Below, one piece after another: positions 52,865 to 61,957 of a stretch of DNA of 64,000 nt. The stretch's first letter is position 1, and each line of letters begins with the position of its first letter. The notes below the pieces were generated by a model. The model was given only the letters and a program-made list of their open reading frames with translations. It had not been told where the DNA came from and did no database searches. The stretch lies in contig NW_005179006.1 of NCBI RefSeq assembly GCF_000350225.1, positions 35,079 through 99,078 on the forward strand, read 5' to 3'. The DNA comes from Chondrus crispus (Eukaryota; Rhodophyta; Florideophyceae; Gigartinales; Gigartinaceae). The position numbers and the translations under genes are program-made.

Positions 52865-54153
52865 GCCGGAGATGGTCAGCGGAAGCTCTCAAGAGTGGAA
52901 TGAGGCACTGAGCGGTGGGGAATGGCTGCACACGCTACGGGCGGGGCTGGCTTGGGGACCAAGAGGGAGGTGGCGGACTGGTCACGGACTATTTGAGTCA
53001 TCTCAGACGCCACCCTGGACAACACGTACCAAGTGCACAGAAGCTACCGCGTGTCTTCCAGCACGCATACGGCGCGCCGACCGCTGCCACGTATCGTGGC
53101 ATACAGTAAGGGCATACAGTCCATCAGCGCCCGCGTGTACAGCGGGCACCAACGAGCACTACGTATGCACTCCGCCTGCCCCTGCGCCGTATCATACTCA
53201 ATACGCCGTCAGACCGGCCCGCACGTCCGACACACGGAGTCGCCGCACGCGCACGGGTGGCGTATGAGGCGGACCAACAATTGCTGCCCTCTCGCAGATG
53301 GGCAGCGCGCGGGCAAGAAGCCGGAGCGCAAGGAGTGCCGGAAAAAGTCCGCAGGGAGCGCCACGGGCAGAGCAACGCGAGGCCGCGGCGCTCCCGGTGC
53401 GCCTCCGCACCGCAGCGCGGAGGCGCGCGCCGCGCCCTCGCCATCGCTGGCGAGGGCTGACTACCATAAGGATTCCCGTCGCACGTCGTCGCGCGCCGCG
53501 CCCTCGCCATCGCTGGCGAGGGCTGACTAACATAAGGATTCCCGTCGCGCGTCGTCGCGCGCCGCGCCCTCGCCATCGCTGGCGAGGGCTGACTAACATA
53601 AGGATTCCCGTCGCGCGTCGTCGCGCGCTGCGCCCTCGCCATCGCTGGCAAGGGCTGACTAACATAAGGATCCTCGTGGCGTGCTGTGCCCTCGCCTCCG
53701 AAGGCCAGGGATGGGCTAAGGATAAGAGAGGCGACTACGCCAGTCCGCTCCCTACCGATGCACATCCCTACACGCTGATGAAGGGCGTGCGATGAAGCAC
53801 AGGGAAGGTGCGAGGACCTGAATCTCGCCAACGCGCAAGAGCAACACGGTCGAGAGCCCGGTGCTTGGGGTAGACGTGTGGGACGGGAAGGACGGGATCG
53901 CGAGGGCGACGAGAAAAGGGACGCGAACAGGAGTCGTGACAACAAAGGACCGGGAAGGCAGGGCGAGCAATACGCTGACGCAAGGGGGATGGGCCGTGAA
54001 AGTTGAAGTGCTGCGGAAAGAGCTACGACCGCAGCTCACTGAAAATGGAAAGCAGAAGGCACCCAGCACGGACGGACAGGAGATCACGGGGGCGGTAAGG
54101 ATGGCTGTAACTCGGCTGCGAGGAGGTGACGGACAGGTTCTACAAGCCTCAGG
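52865..54153. other. Upstream region of the E2 antisense gene, with 66-bp tandem repeats
   Basis: This is the likely promoter side of the antisense gene. It includes four 66-bp repeats (about 53425-53690). Frames on both strands cross the repeats because 66 is a multiple of three; none shows a known domain. The sense frame 53861-54178 ends in VNADVHS, echoing the pol C-terminus (VNADVHA). Confidence 0.5.
53425..53690. repeat. 66-bp tandem repeat, four copies, each with a hairpin
   Basis: Copies start at about 53431, 53497, 53563 and 53629 in exact 66-base register. Each contains CCCTCGCC-ATCGCT-GGCGAGGG, an 8-bp inverted repeat, followed by CTGACTAACATAAGGATTCC and a CGTCG run. Confidence 0.93.
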
Positions 54154-54176
54154 AGTGAACGCGGACGTTCACTCTT

Positions 54177-54190
54177 GAGGGGGGGGGTGA
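54177..54190 (+). promoter_or_regulatory. E2 polypurine tract
   Basis: GAGGGGGGGGGTGA directly precedes the 3' LTR, as expected for the plus-strand primer. Confidence 0.75.
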
Positions 54191-54783
54191 TGTGGTATAA
54201 CCCCAAACGGAAATTAGATTAGGATCGGATCAGGGACAGTAAGGCAACGAGCCTTACAGCCATGCGCGCACACACGTGTCCTCCGCGTCTACGGGACGCG
54301 TACTACACGTGGACTGTCATCCCCGCTGGCTGACAGCGTTACAGTGTCCGTAGACCGGCACTACTGTAGAGTTATGATAGACTACAATGTACATTAAATA
54401 TGAGCGGACCGCCGGCGGTGGAGGACGACAAGCACGGACTTGTCAAGGATCCTCCACCTCGGTCCGCCCGCTTACTCTCAGGTATTTCCGTCCGTTTTAC
54501 CTAGGAGTAGCACCGCGCGCGGGTTGAGGACGCGCACAGCACGCCCACGAGCCGGCTCCGCCTCCGCCCGTCGGTACTGCATCGTCACCCAGTACCGCTC
54601 CGGGGCGTCGAGGCGTAGAACCATTCGCGCGTGCGCGTGTCCTCCCCGATCCCGCTCTACCACCGCTACCTCGAGCCCGTGCTCGGTACCGTGGGTGGGC
54701 CGTGCTTCTATCTTACCGCCGATCGGGGTCCTTCCGAACTGTCAGTACTCACCCCCCTCGTCGTTGGGGGTGATTATACTACA
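54191..54783 (+). repeat. E2 3' LTR
   Basis: Same length as the 5' LTR, with about five substitutions by eye. GAGGG follows at 54784-54788. Confidence 0.96.
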
Positions 54784-55253
54784 GAGGGGTTCCGACCACC
54801 CCGTGACGCCCGGTGGTCCAAATCGCTCCATGGCAACAGGGACCGGACGGAACGCACCCCGGCGCGGAGCCAGCCTGTCGGCGGCGTCGCCGCCGCCGGG
54901 GGCGTCACCGCGTACGGATCAGGCCGCCCCGGCTGAGTTCCCCCTTCGGTTGCGGGGCGTCCCGCAGCTGCGACCCAGTCGGGCGACTGCCTCAGTACGG
55001 TCAACTCTCCGACCTGGGGAGCCGGGGCTGATCTTAGGGGGCGCGGCAAGGGCCCGCGCTCGTCGGGAGAAGGGCCCCGAGACGGGAGGCCGCCAATACA
55101 CGCGAGCCGCGCCGGACGGTCAGAGGGACCCGTAGCGGGCTGGTCCCCGGCGGGCGAAGACCGCGCCGGATGAAACGAAAGCGCCGGCGCGGGTGCCGCC
55201 GAGGGTGGCCGCTCGCGTGGGGGCTGTCCCCGTTCCGTGCGGTGATCCGCCAT
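54784..55253 (-). CDS. E1 antisense gene, N-terminal part
   Basis: Begins at ATG 55251-55253 with MADHRTERGQPPRERPPSAA. The head is Pro/Ala/Arg/Ser-rich like that of the E2 antisense gene, with a weak shared segment (ELTVLRQSPDWVAAAGRP against ELPSTTQWLGKPSP in E2). It reads to RGGRNPS, where E2 is inserted. After exact removal of E2 plus one GAGGG, the frame passes without a stop into the main part at 40956 and downward. Without this join it would end two codons inside the E2 LTR. The frame also continues upstream to 55592, but the MAD- start parallels E2. Confidence 0.72.
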
Positions 55254-55582
55254 ACGGTTGGTAGGAGGAAAGAGAAGGGAAGAAGCGCGAGGAAGGGCGT
55301 GGATAGTGGTGGTTGTGGAGTGAGTCGTGGGGTGTGCTGTGGGGTGAGTTGGGGGGTTCGTAGTGGGGGACAAGGGAAGCGTGAGGAGACCCGCCACCGC
55401 ACCAGAGGAACCGCCACAGTTAAATACCAAAAACTCCATAGGCTCCCCTATGGAGTCGATCGCAGTCCGACCGCGTTCCCGCGGTCGGCGCGGGCTTTTC
55501 CGTACGGTGGGCGCCCCCTGCAAGCCGGTCATTGCAGACATCGGCCGCGACGGGGACGTGTCGCGAAGTAAGGAAGGGGGTC
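55254..55582. other. E1 3' end between antisense gene start and LTR
   Basis: It contains GT/GGGG-rich imperfect repeats (about 55305-55370) and the polypurine tract. It must hold the promoter of the antisense gene unless the LTR supplies it. Confidence 0.5.
55570..55581 (+). promoter_or_regulatory. E1 polypurine tract
   Basis: AAGGAAGGGGGT lies immediately before the 3' LTR start at 55583. Confidence 0.65.
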
Positions 55583-56220
55583 TGCAGTACAATTCCGTAC
55601 CACAACCCCCCGGCGAGATGATAACCGCGCGGGAGGGCGGGTGCTACTGTAGCGAGCAGGCGTACACGCGCCCGCCGCCGTGCACAGTAGTACCCCAAGG
55701 GTCCGACGTGGGACAGCCGGTAACAGCGGGCGTGGCCACGGGTAACAAGTGGCACAAACGTTAGCGGGGATCGTGGCCACGGGCACACGTGTATAATCCG
55801 TACGGTGGCTAACTAGTAATTAGTAGTTAATGGCACAAATTAGCCAATTTAGCACAGTAGCTGATATAGTAAGTAACAGTTACTGTAGCGGGACAGGTGT
55901 CCTGGCGTCCCACTTGGGGGTTAAGACCGGGGGAACCTGCCCCGTTCCAGTAAACGGGAGGCAGACTCGCCTCCCTTCCGTTTACGGCTAATTGCTATCC
56001 CGTTCCGGTTTCCGTTTTAGTCTCAGGCTCCTAACCTGTGACCGGCCGTCCGGATCTAACACCACCGACCGGCTGCGCGTCACTGGCCACGTGAGCCTTC
56101 CCTCTTTTCGAGTCCATCCGTACGGTCTGCGTTTGCGCGTGGGTTACCCAGCGGCGCGCGCTCCCTTACCTCTAACCCCCCTCGTTTCCGAGTGGTCGGG
56201 ACGAAGGTAGTTATACCACA
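55583..56220 (+). repeat. E1 3' LTR
   Basis: Starts TGCAGTACAATTCCG and ends GTTATACCACA; homologous to 26819-27458 with a 2-base deletion and about 20 substitutions by eye. AGGGT follows. Confidence 0.93.
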
Positions 56221-56502
56221 AGGGTGGTGAGAGGGATGCCGAGAATGGATTATGGAGAGATTGTTTTGCTGTCTAGAGCATTGGGATGGACGTTGTAGAC
56301 ATACTGGGAAAAAGCAGGGTGTTGGTATCGTGATGCCCAATGATATCACGTTTCGTGGGAGTTCTATCGGATAGATTAGAACTCGTAAAGGCTCTATCAG
56401 GGGGTCGGTTAGACCCTGAGCGAGTTCTCATCTATTGGTTAGATTTCCGGATAGATTAAATTGTGCGCGGCAGAGAAGCAAATTTGACTCTATCCAGAAA
56501 AA

Positions 56503-56542
56503 CTACGTTAGATTGGAGAATAGATTGGCCATAGAGTTGCTC
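56503..56542 (-). repeat. Right terminal inverted repeat of the Harbinger element
   Basis: Reads GAGCAACTCTATGGCC inward on the minus strand, matching the left end at 18646. TTA follows at 56543-56545. Confidence 0.8.
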
Positions 56543-57887
56543 TTAAATCCCTAAACAAATTAGTCCTGCTCAGTAGTAGAGTTCATGTTGTTCTAGATTA
56601 AAATTTTAGTGCTTCTCTTTTAAATCTTCATTTGCCCATCAGCCTTTTTTTCTGCGGCAGCTTCGAAGAGATAACTAACACCTTGTCGTTGGGAGCGCCT
56701 GACCTGCTTTTCCGGTGGCGACGTTAAAACAGCATTTGAAGCAAACTGTTCATGCAATATCTCCACAGCAGTGATCTTCCCGGGCACCGCATCACCAGGT
56801 AACATCAAAATAGGTTTCCGTACACCCAATGCCGGCGAGTCTAGTGTCTAGGTGACAAATGACCTCATATGAGGTCACTTTTCAACTTATTTTTTCTCGA
56901 CTTGCGCTAGCTCAACAAGATGGAAAAAGATACTCTCGACACCGCAGTTGACTTCTGCGTTGCGGAAGGGTGGAGTTTGGTGAGATCTGCACGTCTTTTC
57001 CAGTCATTTTTAAAATGCCCAAAAAAGGAGCCTTTTTGACCAACCTCAAAACGTTTTATGTTGATATCTTTGAAACCAAAACGCCTGTTTAAAAAGTCAA
57101 CTCATCATTGAAACTTCATTAGATTCTTAGTCTCTCTGTGCATTGACAACCGCCATCCCAATGTTTTGCAAGATGTTATTGCCGAGGGCGTATACGTTAA
57201 AGAAATGGTGCCCAAACTGACTTTTTAAAGTTTCGATTTAATTTATATATTTTTGCAAAAAAAAGCTGGCCTCATATGAGGTCAAATTGCTTGTCGTCTA
57301 GACACTAGCTCATGAGCATTATTGGTTACCCGATGGGAAATGTACTCCCGTGTGCCATACCGCCTCGGCACATTTGCTTTCGTTCGCCGGAATTCTTGCG
57401 TGACATGAGGCTCATATCAAAGCGTAAAGAATTTAATCAGGTGACTTTTCCAGGGCTAGTTGTCACTTTAAGACCAGTTGTCGAGATCGGTTGATGCACA
57501 GTGTGGGAGCTGCAGAAACTGCCGCATGCATGTTACGCTCACAAACCCTCTTTGTATCCATTCTCCAGAGGCTTTTTACATTCTGAGAACATCAAATTGA
57601 TAGGCGCCAAGTGGAATCACGCAAGACCAACAAGCGTGCGTTTTGATACCAGCTGAACTGCAATCGCTTCGCAACCAATCTGTAGAATGTTGTTCAGTAA
57701 CTACAGAGTTATGTTCAGACTCCAAAACGACCATATCAGCAATGCTTTCAGGGTCCGAGCTACCTTAATCCATGCCACAGAGAGTAGGACATTGTCTCTA
57801 ACTCAGACGAATCACCTCTAAGTGAGCTGCACTTCTCTCAGTTCCCGACTGTACCGAGCCGCCTTAACTGAAACGCAACCATCAAGC
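56543..57887. other. Intergenic region with long MITE copy
   Basis: Host flank from the transposon nest to the HAD gene. The only structured feature is the element at 56841-57308. Short frames (for example 57312-57494) have no support. Confidence 0.6.
56841..57308. mobile_element. MITE-like element, long copy (CTAGTGTCTAG ends)
   Basis: CTAGTGTCTAGGTGACAAA at the left pairs with the inverse of the right end (CTAGTGTCTAGACGACAAG), 468 bases apart. Each end carries an inner palindrome, GACCTCATATGAGGTC (56861-56876) and GCCTCATATGAGGTC (about 57269-57283). It is a second member of the family seen at 7886-8139. No coding capacity; the interior is AT-rich. Confidence 0.78.
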
Positions 57888-58565
57888 ATGCCTCTGTCAT
57901 CATCACAACCGACTCCATCAACCGACCCCGATCACCTTAACGCTATGATAGAGGGCGCTGCTGCTGTGATATTCGACAACGATGGCACGATTGTGGACAG
58001 CATGCCCTTGCACTTGAAGGCCTACCAAGTAGCGATGGCTCAATTTGGACTGCTGTTCCCAGGCCCTCTATTCTACGCCTGGGCAGGCCAGCCAGCGTCT
58101 GTCATCATAGAGAAGCTAAAAAAGGACCAAGGCAAACCTGAGGTTAACGTTAAAGCACTTATGGAAGCGAAGAAAGAAGCGCTTCATGCAGTTATGCACA
58201 CAATTCGCCCTATTGAGCCCGTGGTAACTCTCCTTCGTCACGCTCGGGCTAAAGGCATACCCATCGCAGTTGCTAGCGGGGGAGAACGAAAGGACGTGTT
58301 GGCGAGTCTGGAAGCTAGTGGGGTTGGGGTGGATGTATTTGATGCGGTTGTCACGTGCGAGGACGTGAAAAACGGGAAGCCCGACCCAGAGACTTTTCTG
58401 CTTGCTGCGCACAAATTGGGAGTGGACCCGACTAAGTGCGTGGGTCTGGAAGACGGTGAAAAGGGTTTGGAGGCTCTTCGGGGTGCTGGGATGGTCGCCC
58501 TTGATGCACGGACGTTTGAGGGATACCCAACTCCCGTCATCAACGACGTGGTTGATGCCAAATAA
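57888..58565 (+). CDS. HAD-superfamily hydrolase, beta-phosphoglucomutase/sugar-phosphatase-like
   Basis: A 225-residue protein from ATG 57888 (the frame extends to a GTG at 57822). Motif I is VIFDNDGTIVDSMP (nucleophile Asp30, general acid Asp32), motif II IAVASGG, motif III Lys in KNGKPDPETF, and motif IV GLEDGEKGLEALRGAGM. An alpha-helical cap of the C1 type lies between motifs I and II. This group acts on small sugar phosphates (phosphatase or phosphomutase), and the DNDGTIVDSMP variant is close to the YqaB/beta-phosphoglucomutase branch; the substrate cannot be read from sequence. No transit peptide is obvious, so probably cytosolic. Confidence 0.9.
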   Translation: MPLSSSQPTPSTDPDHLNAMIEGAAAVIFDNDGTIVDSMPLHLKAYQVAMAQFGLLFPGPLFYAWAGQPASVIIEKLKKDQGKPEVNVKALMEAKKEALHAVMHTIRPIEPVVTLLRHARAKGIPIAVASGGERKDVLASLEASGVGVDVFDAVVTCEDVKNGKPDPETFLLAAHKLGVDPTKCVGLEDGEKGLEALRGAGMVALDARTFEGYPTPVINDVVDAK

Positions 58566-59166
58566 TTTGAGCTTAAGCTTGAGTAAGAGCGAAGGGTGGT
58601 TAAGGTGGCTTTTAAATTAGAGAACATCAGTCGGCAGCTGCATGTCGCGGTTTCGCAACATCAAGGGTGTCAATGTATCGTGTATCACATCCTTTGTTAC
58701 ATGCTCCATCCCCTGCACTGCCCCCCGACTCTGACGGCCGATGGGCAGGTGGACGGACCCTCTGCACTTCAACAGACGGGGTAAACATGGGAGATGCGAC
58801 GGCCCGACCAATACCAGACACACCCGCACCGGTGGCGGCGGATGGGGCTACAATGTGGTTATGGCGGGCGGTGCGTGTGGATGACCGTGGTCCGTCGAAT
58901 TTGAGGTAAAATATATATTAAATTTTGCCAGCCCACAATTGATTCAAGCCCGAGATGACGGCCGTCAACCGGATGATTGGCTAGTGGGACCCCCCTATAG
59001 AGCCATCCCCACTAGGCCTGATTCGTGTCATGTTTAACCAACACAACGCCTTTCTCCAACACACTTCTTAACGAGGCATGTGCCTCGTCGTTCTGCCTCC
59101 AAGCCCATTGCTCTTGCAATCCCAAAGTCCCTCCTTTTTATCTTTGACGAGCCTCGCCGTAAGCAA
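58566..59166. other. Intergenic region upstream of the protease gene
   Basis: It contains an AT-rich TATA-like stretch (ATATATATTA at 58911-58920) and a short inverted repeat (CTAGTGGG at 58981-58988 with CCCACTAG at 59008-59015). No gene accepted. Confidence 0.55.
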
Positions 59167-61461
59167 ATGCCTGAAGCAAAAATGAATGCAGGGTCCAATT
59201 CAAGAGACCGTCTGCCTTCTGCGCTGGCATTTCAGTCAAGTTTTGTTGTCTCTGGCTTTGGATCACGCATAGAATTAAGAACGTACGGTGCTTTTGTGTC
59301 TGCAACCTCGGCCAAGAGGCCTCGTTCATCCTCTTTTTCCCATCGATATGCGCTCCCGCGAATGGTACCACGTGCCTGCATTCCTAGAAATGGGGATGAC
59401 GTCATCGAATCACAGAATCTCTCAGCTCAAAGTGCTGGAGAAGACCTCTCAAAGGCACCTCCCACAAACGGCAATACGGAGGCAAGCCCTGCCGAAAACG
59501 GAATTGGGGAGACAATCCAGTCCACTGATGTAGTCGATACCAAAAACACAGTCATGAATGTTGAGGAAGGAGGACAGAAGCCCAACGACTCACCGAAGGA
59601 TCAAAAGGTTAACACGGAGGAAACAGAAAAAAGTGCCGTGGGCATTGCGGGCTTCTTCGTCTGGGCCTGGACTGCGTTTAAAAGGGCTCTAGCGCCTGGA
59701 GGGTTCGTATGGGGTTTGGTCACAGGAGTAGCGATTAGTGCGGTCGTCCTTTTCTCTTTAGCTGGCTACGGGCCACGTGATTCCCTCTTGAGAGAAAAGG
59801 TCGCTCTTTTCGACCTTATTCTTCAAGACATCAATTCGTCATACGTTGACAAGGTCGATATTAACAAACTCTTTGAGACAGGCGTCAATTCCATGCTCGG
59901 AACTCTGGACCCATACACACAGTTTGAGAACAATGCTCAAGCCGTGGAAATGTCTGTCAAGACAAACGGGAGGTACGCAGGGGTTGGCCTTGGAATTTCT
60001 CTGGGAGATGCAGAGTCCGGTGAAAAGAACCGACCCATAATTGTGGTCTCGGCATTTGAGGGATACGCTTTTGACGCTGGTATTCGGCCTGGGGACGTCA
60101 TTGAGGCCGTTGCCGGAAATCCCGTGGACGGCAACTCACTAGAAAGGGTGACTGACATGCTTCGAGGTGAGCCGGGAACCGCCGTAGATCTAACTGTGAA
60201 GCGTGAGGGTTCATCTCAACCATTGACATTCACACTGGCCAGGAAAAACGTCCACATCAAAGATGTGCCAGTTTCAACCTTTGTAGGTAACCCCAAGGAT
60301 AGGATTGGCTATATTCGGTTGCAGTCGTTTGCAAAGGACGCGGGGGCAGAAGTACAGGAAGCCGTAGAGAAGCTCATGGGATCTGCGGACAGCAACATGC
60401 CGGGCAGTGGACTGCGCGGACTCGTTTTAGATTTGCGTGGAAATCCAGGGGGGCTCTTGAATGCGGCCATTGATGTTTCGGAAATTTTTGTCCCGAAGGG
60501 CGCGACAATCGTGTCGACAAAGGGCCGTGGACTGGGAAGTGGGCCGACATTTGTATCTGCGAAGGATCCTCTCTTACCTCCCGACGTGCCGCTAGCAGTT
60601 CTAGTTAACGGCCAAACGGCATCCGCTTCTGAAATTGTTGCCGGTGCGGTTCAAGATCTCGATACTGGTGTAGTAGTCGGTTCTAAGACATTTGGCAAGG
60701 GCCTTGTCCAAAATGTCCAGGAGCTGCCATTTAAAACGGCCCTGAAGTACACTGTCGGAAAGTACTACACGCCGAGTGGGCGATGCATCCAGGCTCTGAA
60801 CTACGAACAGTCAAATGGTGATGGGCCAGTCGAGATCACCGAAGTGCAAGAAAATCAAAGACAGGAGTTTAAGACTCGGCAAGGGCGAAGCGTACGTGAT
60901 GGAGGAGGAATCGAGCCTGACGTTGAGGTTCAAAGTCGGCCTACCTTTCTGGAACTTGCTTTGCACCGACAAAACATGTATTTCCGCTTTGCGAACAAAT
61001 ATGGTGCTGAATTGAAGCTACCTTCCCTTCCGGGAAGCTTCGAAGTCACAGACAGCATCTATCGTGATTTTGTGAAGTTTGTCAGCACCAGCGAGTTCAA
61101 GTACGAATCAAAGTTCGACGAAGCTTTCTCAGAACTTGACAACATGTACTCAGACGTTGGCTATGAAACAGCGCGAAGCAAAGTTGGAGACCTGAAGCGA
61201 GCGACTCAAATGGACATGAAGTCGGATTTTATTCGACATGAGAAAGAGATTCGTGTTCAGATTGACTCAGCCATTCGATACCGCTTTCAACCAGATTCGG
61301 AAAGAATAATCGCGGAATTGAGAAACGATGATCAGCTCGCAGAGGCACTCCGTGTTCTGAAAGATCCCATCGAATACCAGGACTTATTGCGAGCCAAACC
61401 AGTTGCTGTCACAACGCTTGCTCAAGCGGGCACTGAAGCCAAAGAAGTAAAACAGCAATAG
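59167..61461 (+). CDS. Plastid-targeted C-terminal processing peptidase (S41 family)
   Basis: A 764-residue protein. The N-terminus is Ser/Arg-rich with few acids (ALAFQSSFVVSGFGSRIELR, SFSHRYALPRMVPRACIP), as in a plastid transit peptide. An acidic spacer and a hydrophobic span follow (GFVWGLVTGVAISAVVLFSL, near 59700-59765), suggesting a membrane-anchored or lumen-side enzyme. Then comes the S41 N-terminal helix region, a PDZ domain (GVGLGISL...GYAFDAGIRPGDVIEAVAGNPV) and the peptidase domain with LVLDLRGNPGG, NGQTASASEIVAGA and GSKTFGKGLVQ. The catalytic Ser codon is 60622-60624 and Lys 60697-60699, 25 residues apart as in plant D1 proteases. About 200 C-terminal residues follow the usual end, longer than CtpA. 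The first in-frame codon (59080) is GTG, so ATG 59167 or 59182 is the start. Confidence 0.92.
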   Translation: MPEAKMNAGSNSRDRLPSALAFQSSFVVSGFGSRIELRTYGAFVSATSAKRPRSSSFSHRYALPRMVPRACIPRNGDDVIESQNLSAQSAGEDLSKAPPTNGNTEASPAENGIGETIQSTDVVDTKNTVMNVEEGGQKPNDSPKDQKVNTEETEKSAVGIAGFFVWAWTAFKRALAPGGFVWGLVTGVAISAVVLFSLAGYGPRDSLLREKVALFDLILQDINSSYVDKVDINKLFETGVNSMLGTLDPYTQFENNAQAVEMSVKTNGRYAGVGLGISLGDAESGEKNRPIIVVSAFEGYAFDAGIRPGDVIEAVAGNPVDGNSLERVTDMLRGEPGTAVDLTVKREGSSQPLTFTLARKNVHIKDVPVSTFVGNPKDRIGYIRLQSFAKDAGAEVQEAVEKLMGSADSNMPGSGLRGLVLDLRGNPGGLLNAAIDVSEIFVPKGATIVSTKGRGLGSGPTFVSAKDPLLPPDVPLAVLVNGQTASASEIVAGAVQDLDTGVVVGSKTFGKGLVQNVQELPFKTALKYTVGKYYTPSGRCIQALNYEQSNGDGPVEITEVQENQRQEFKTRQGRSVRDGGGIEPDVEVQSRPTFLELALHRQNMYFRFANKYGAELKLPSLPGSFEVTDSIYRDFVKFVSTSEFKYESKFDEAFSELDNMYSDVGYETARSKVGDLKRATQMDMKSDFIRHEKEIRVQIDSAIRYRFQPDSERIIAELRNDDQLAEALRVLKDPIEYQDLLRAKPVAVTTLAQAGTEAKEVKQQ

Positions 61462-61957
61462 GAAGAAATTGCTGTCATGTGTCGTTGGTGTAACTCTTCA
61501 GCGTGGCCGTGCAGCCTTTCCCGAAACAGCGCGCATTGTGAATACCCAGCCACGGTTGGCAAGCCCAGATGAAGACATCTCTCCGGCAGAGACCGCCTGG
61601 CTATAGTCCGTAGTACGCAATGTGAATGAGGATTGTGTTTCCTAGGGGAACCATCTGCTGCATTCAATGGACGACGTCACCGAACATCTACCAGATTTAA
61701 CCATCTGAACGGTGTTCAAATGCCAGGAAGTGCTAGCTTTGCGTAGCAGTAGCGAGACCTCGAGCATAGTTTTGATAGTCTGGGTACATTCACTGTGATG
61801 TGCTGTACGTGCCTTTGCACGCTGATTCATTGTACAGGCTCATAACATAAAATACAATTATCCTCTCAATGCAACAAGTAACGCTTCATTCAGGACAGAG
61901 AGTTCCCTGGGCGCAATGTCATGCCGATCTCTCGTCGGCAGACGAGAGGAGGGTGTC
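61462..61957. other. Intergenic region between convergent genes
   Basis: Shared 3' flank of the S41 protease and the methyltransferase. Nothing recognised. Confidence 0.6.

Larger units (their letters stand above)
40962..54783 (+). mobile_element. Ty3/gypsy chromovirus E2, young nested copy
   Basis: 13,822 bp with two 593-bp LTRs (40962-41554 and 54191-54783) that differ at only about five positions by eye, flanked by GAGGG (40957-40961 and 54784-54788). Gene order: gag, protease-RT-RNase H, integrase-chromodomain, then a 5.3-kb 3' module carrying an antisense gene. It sits inside the antisense gene of E1, so it is younger than E1, in agreement with its more similar LTRs. Confidence 0.96.
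26819..56220 (+). mobile_element. Ty3/gypsy chromovirus E1 (with insertions)
   Basis: LTRs of 640 bp (26819-27458) and 638 bp (55583-56220) differ at roughly 20 positions by eye (about 97% identical). They are flanked by the duplication AGGGT (26814-26818 and 56221-56225). Order: gag, protease, RT, RNase H, integrase, chromodomain, then an antisense gene. It is interrupted by a solo LTR (30403-31164), a TNP2-like insertion (about 31422-35261) and chromovirus E2 (40962-54783). Without these it would be about 11 kb. An 87-base gap lies in the RT/RNase H connection. Confidence 0.92.
18646..56542. mobile_element. PIF/Harbinger-type DNA transposon, host of the whole nest
   Basis: The left end (GAGCATCTCTGCGGCC, then TCTATTCTC and AAT) and the reverse complement of the right end (GAGCAACTCTATGGCC, then TCTATTCTC and AAT) match at about 29 of 34 positions. 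Both sides are flanked by TTA (18643-18645 and 56543-56545), the classic 3-bp Harbinger target duplication. Inside are a Harbinger DDE transposase (+), a Myb/SANT-like protein (-) and a third gene related to piggyBac transposases (-). Subtracting the solo LTR and the nested retrotransposon E1 leaves an element of about 7.9 kb. All three genes carry stops or frameshifts, so this copy is probably not autonomous. Confidence 0.82.

Noticed and set aside
53425-53690. CRISPR-like array
   Set aside because: The 66-bp units are contiguous tandem copies without unique spacers, in a eukaryotic retrotransposon.
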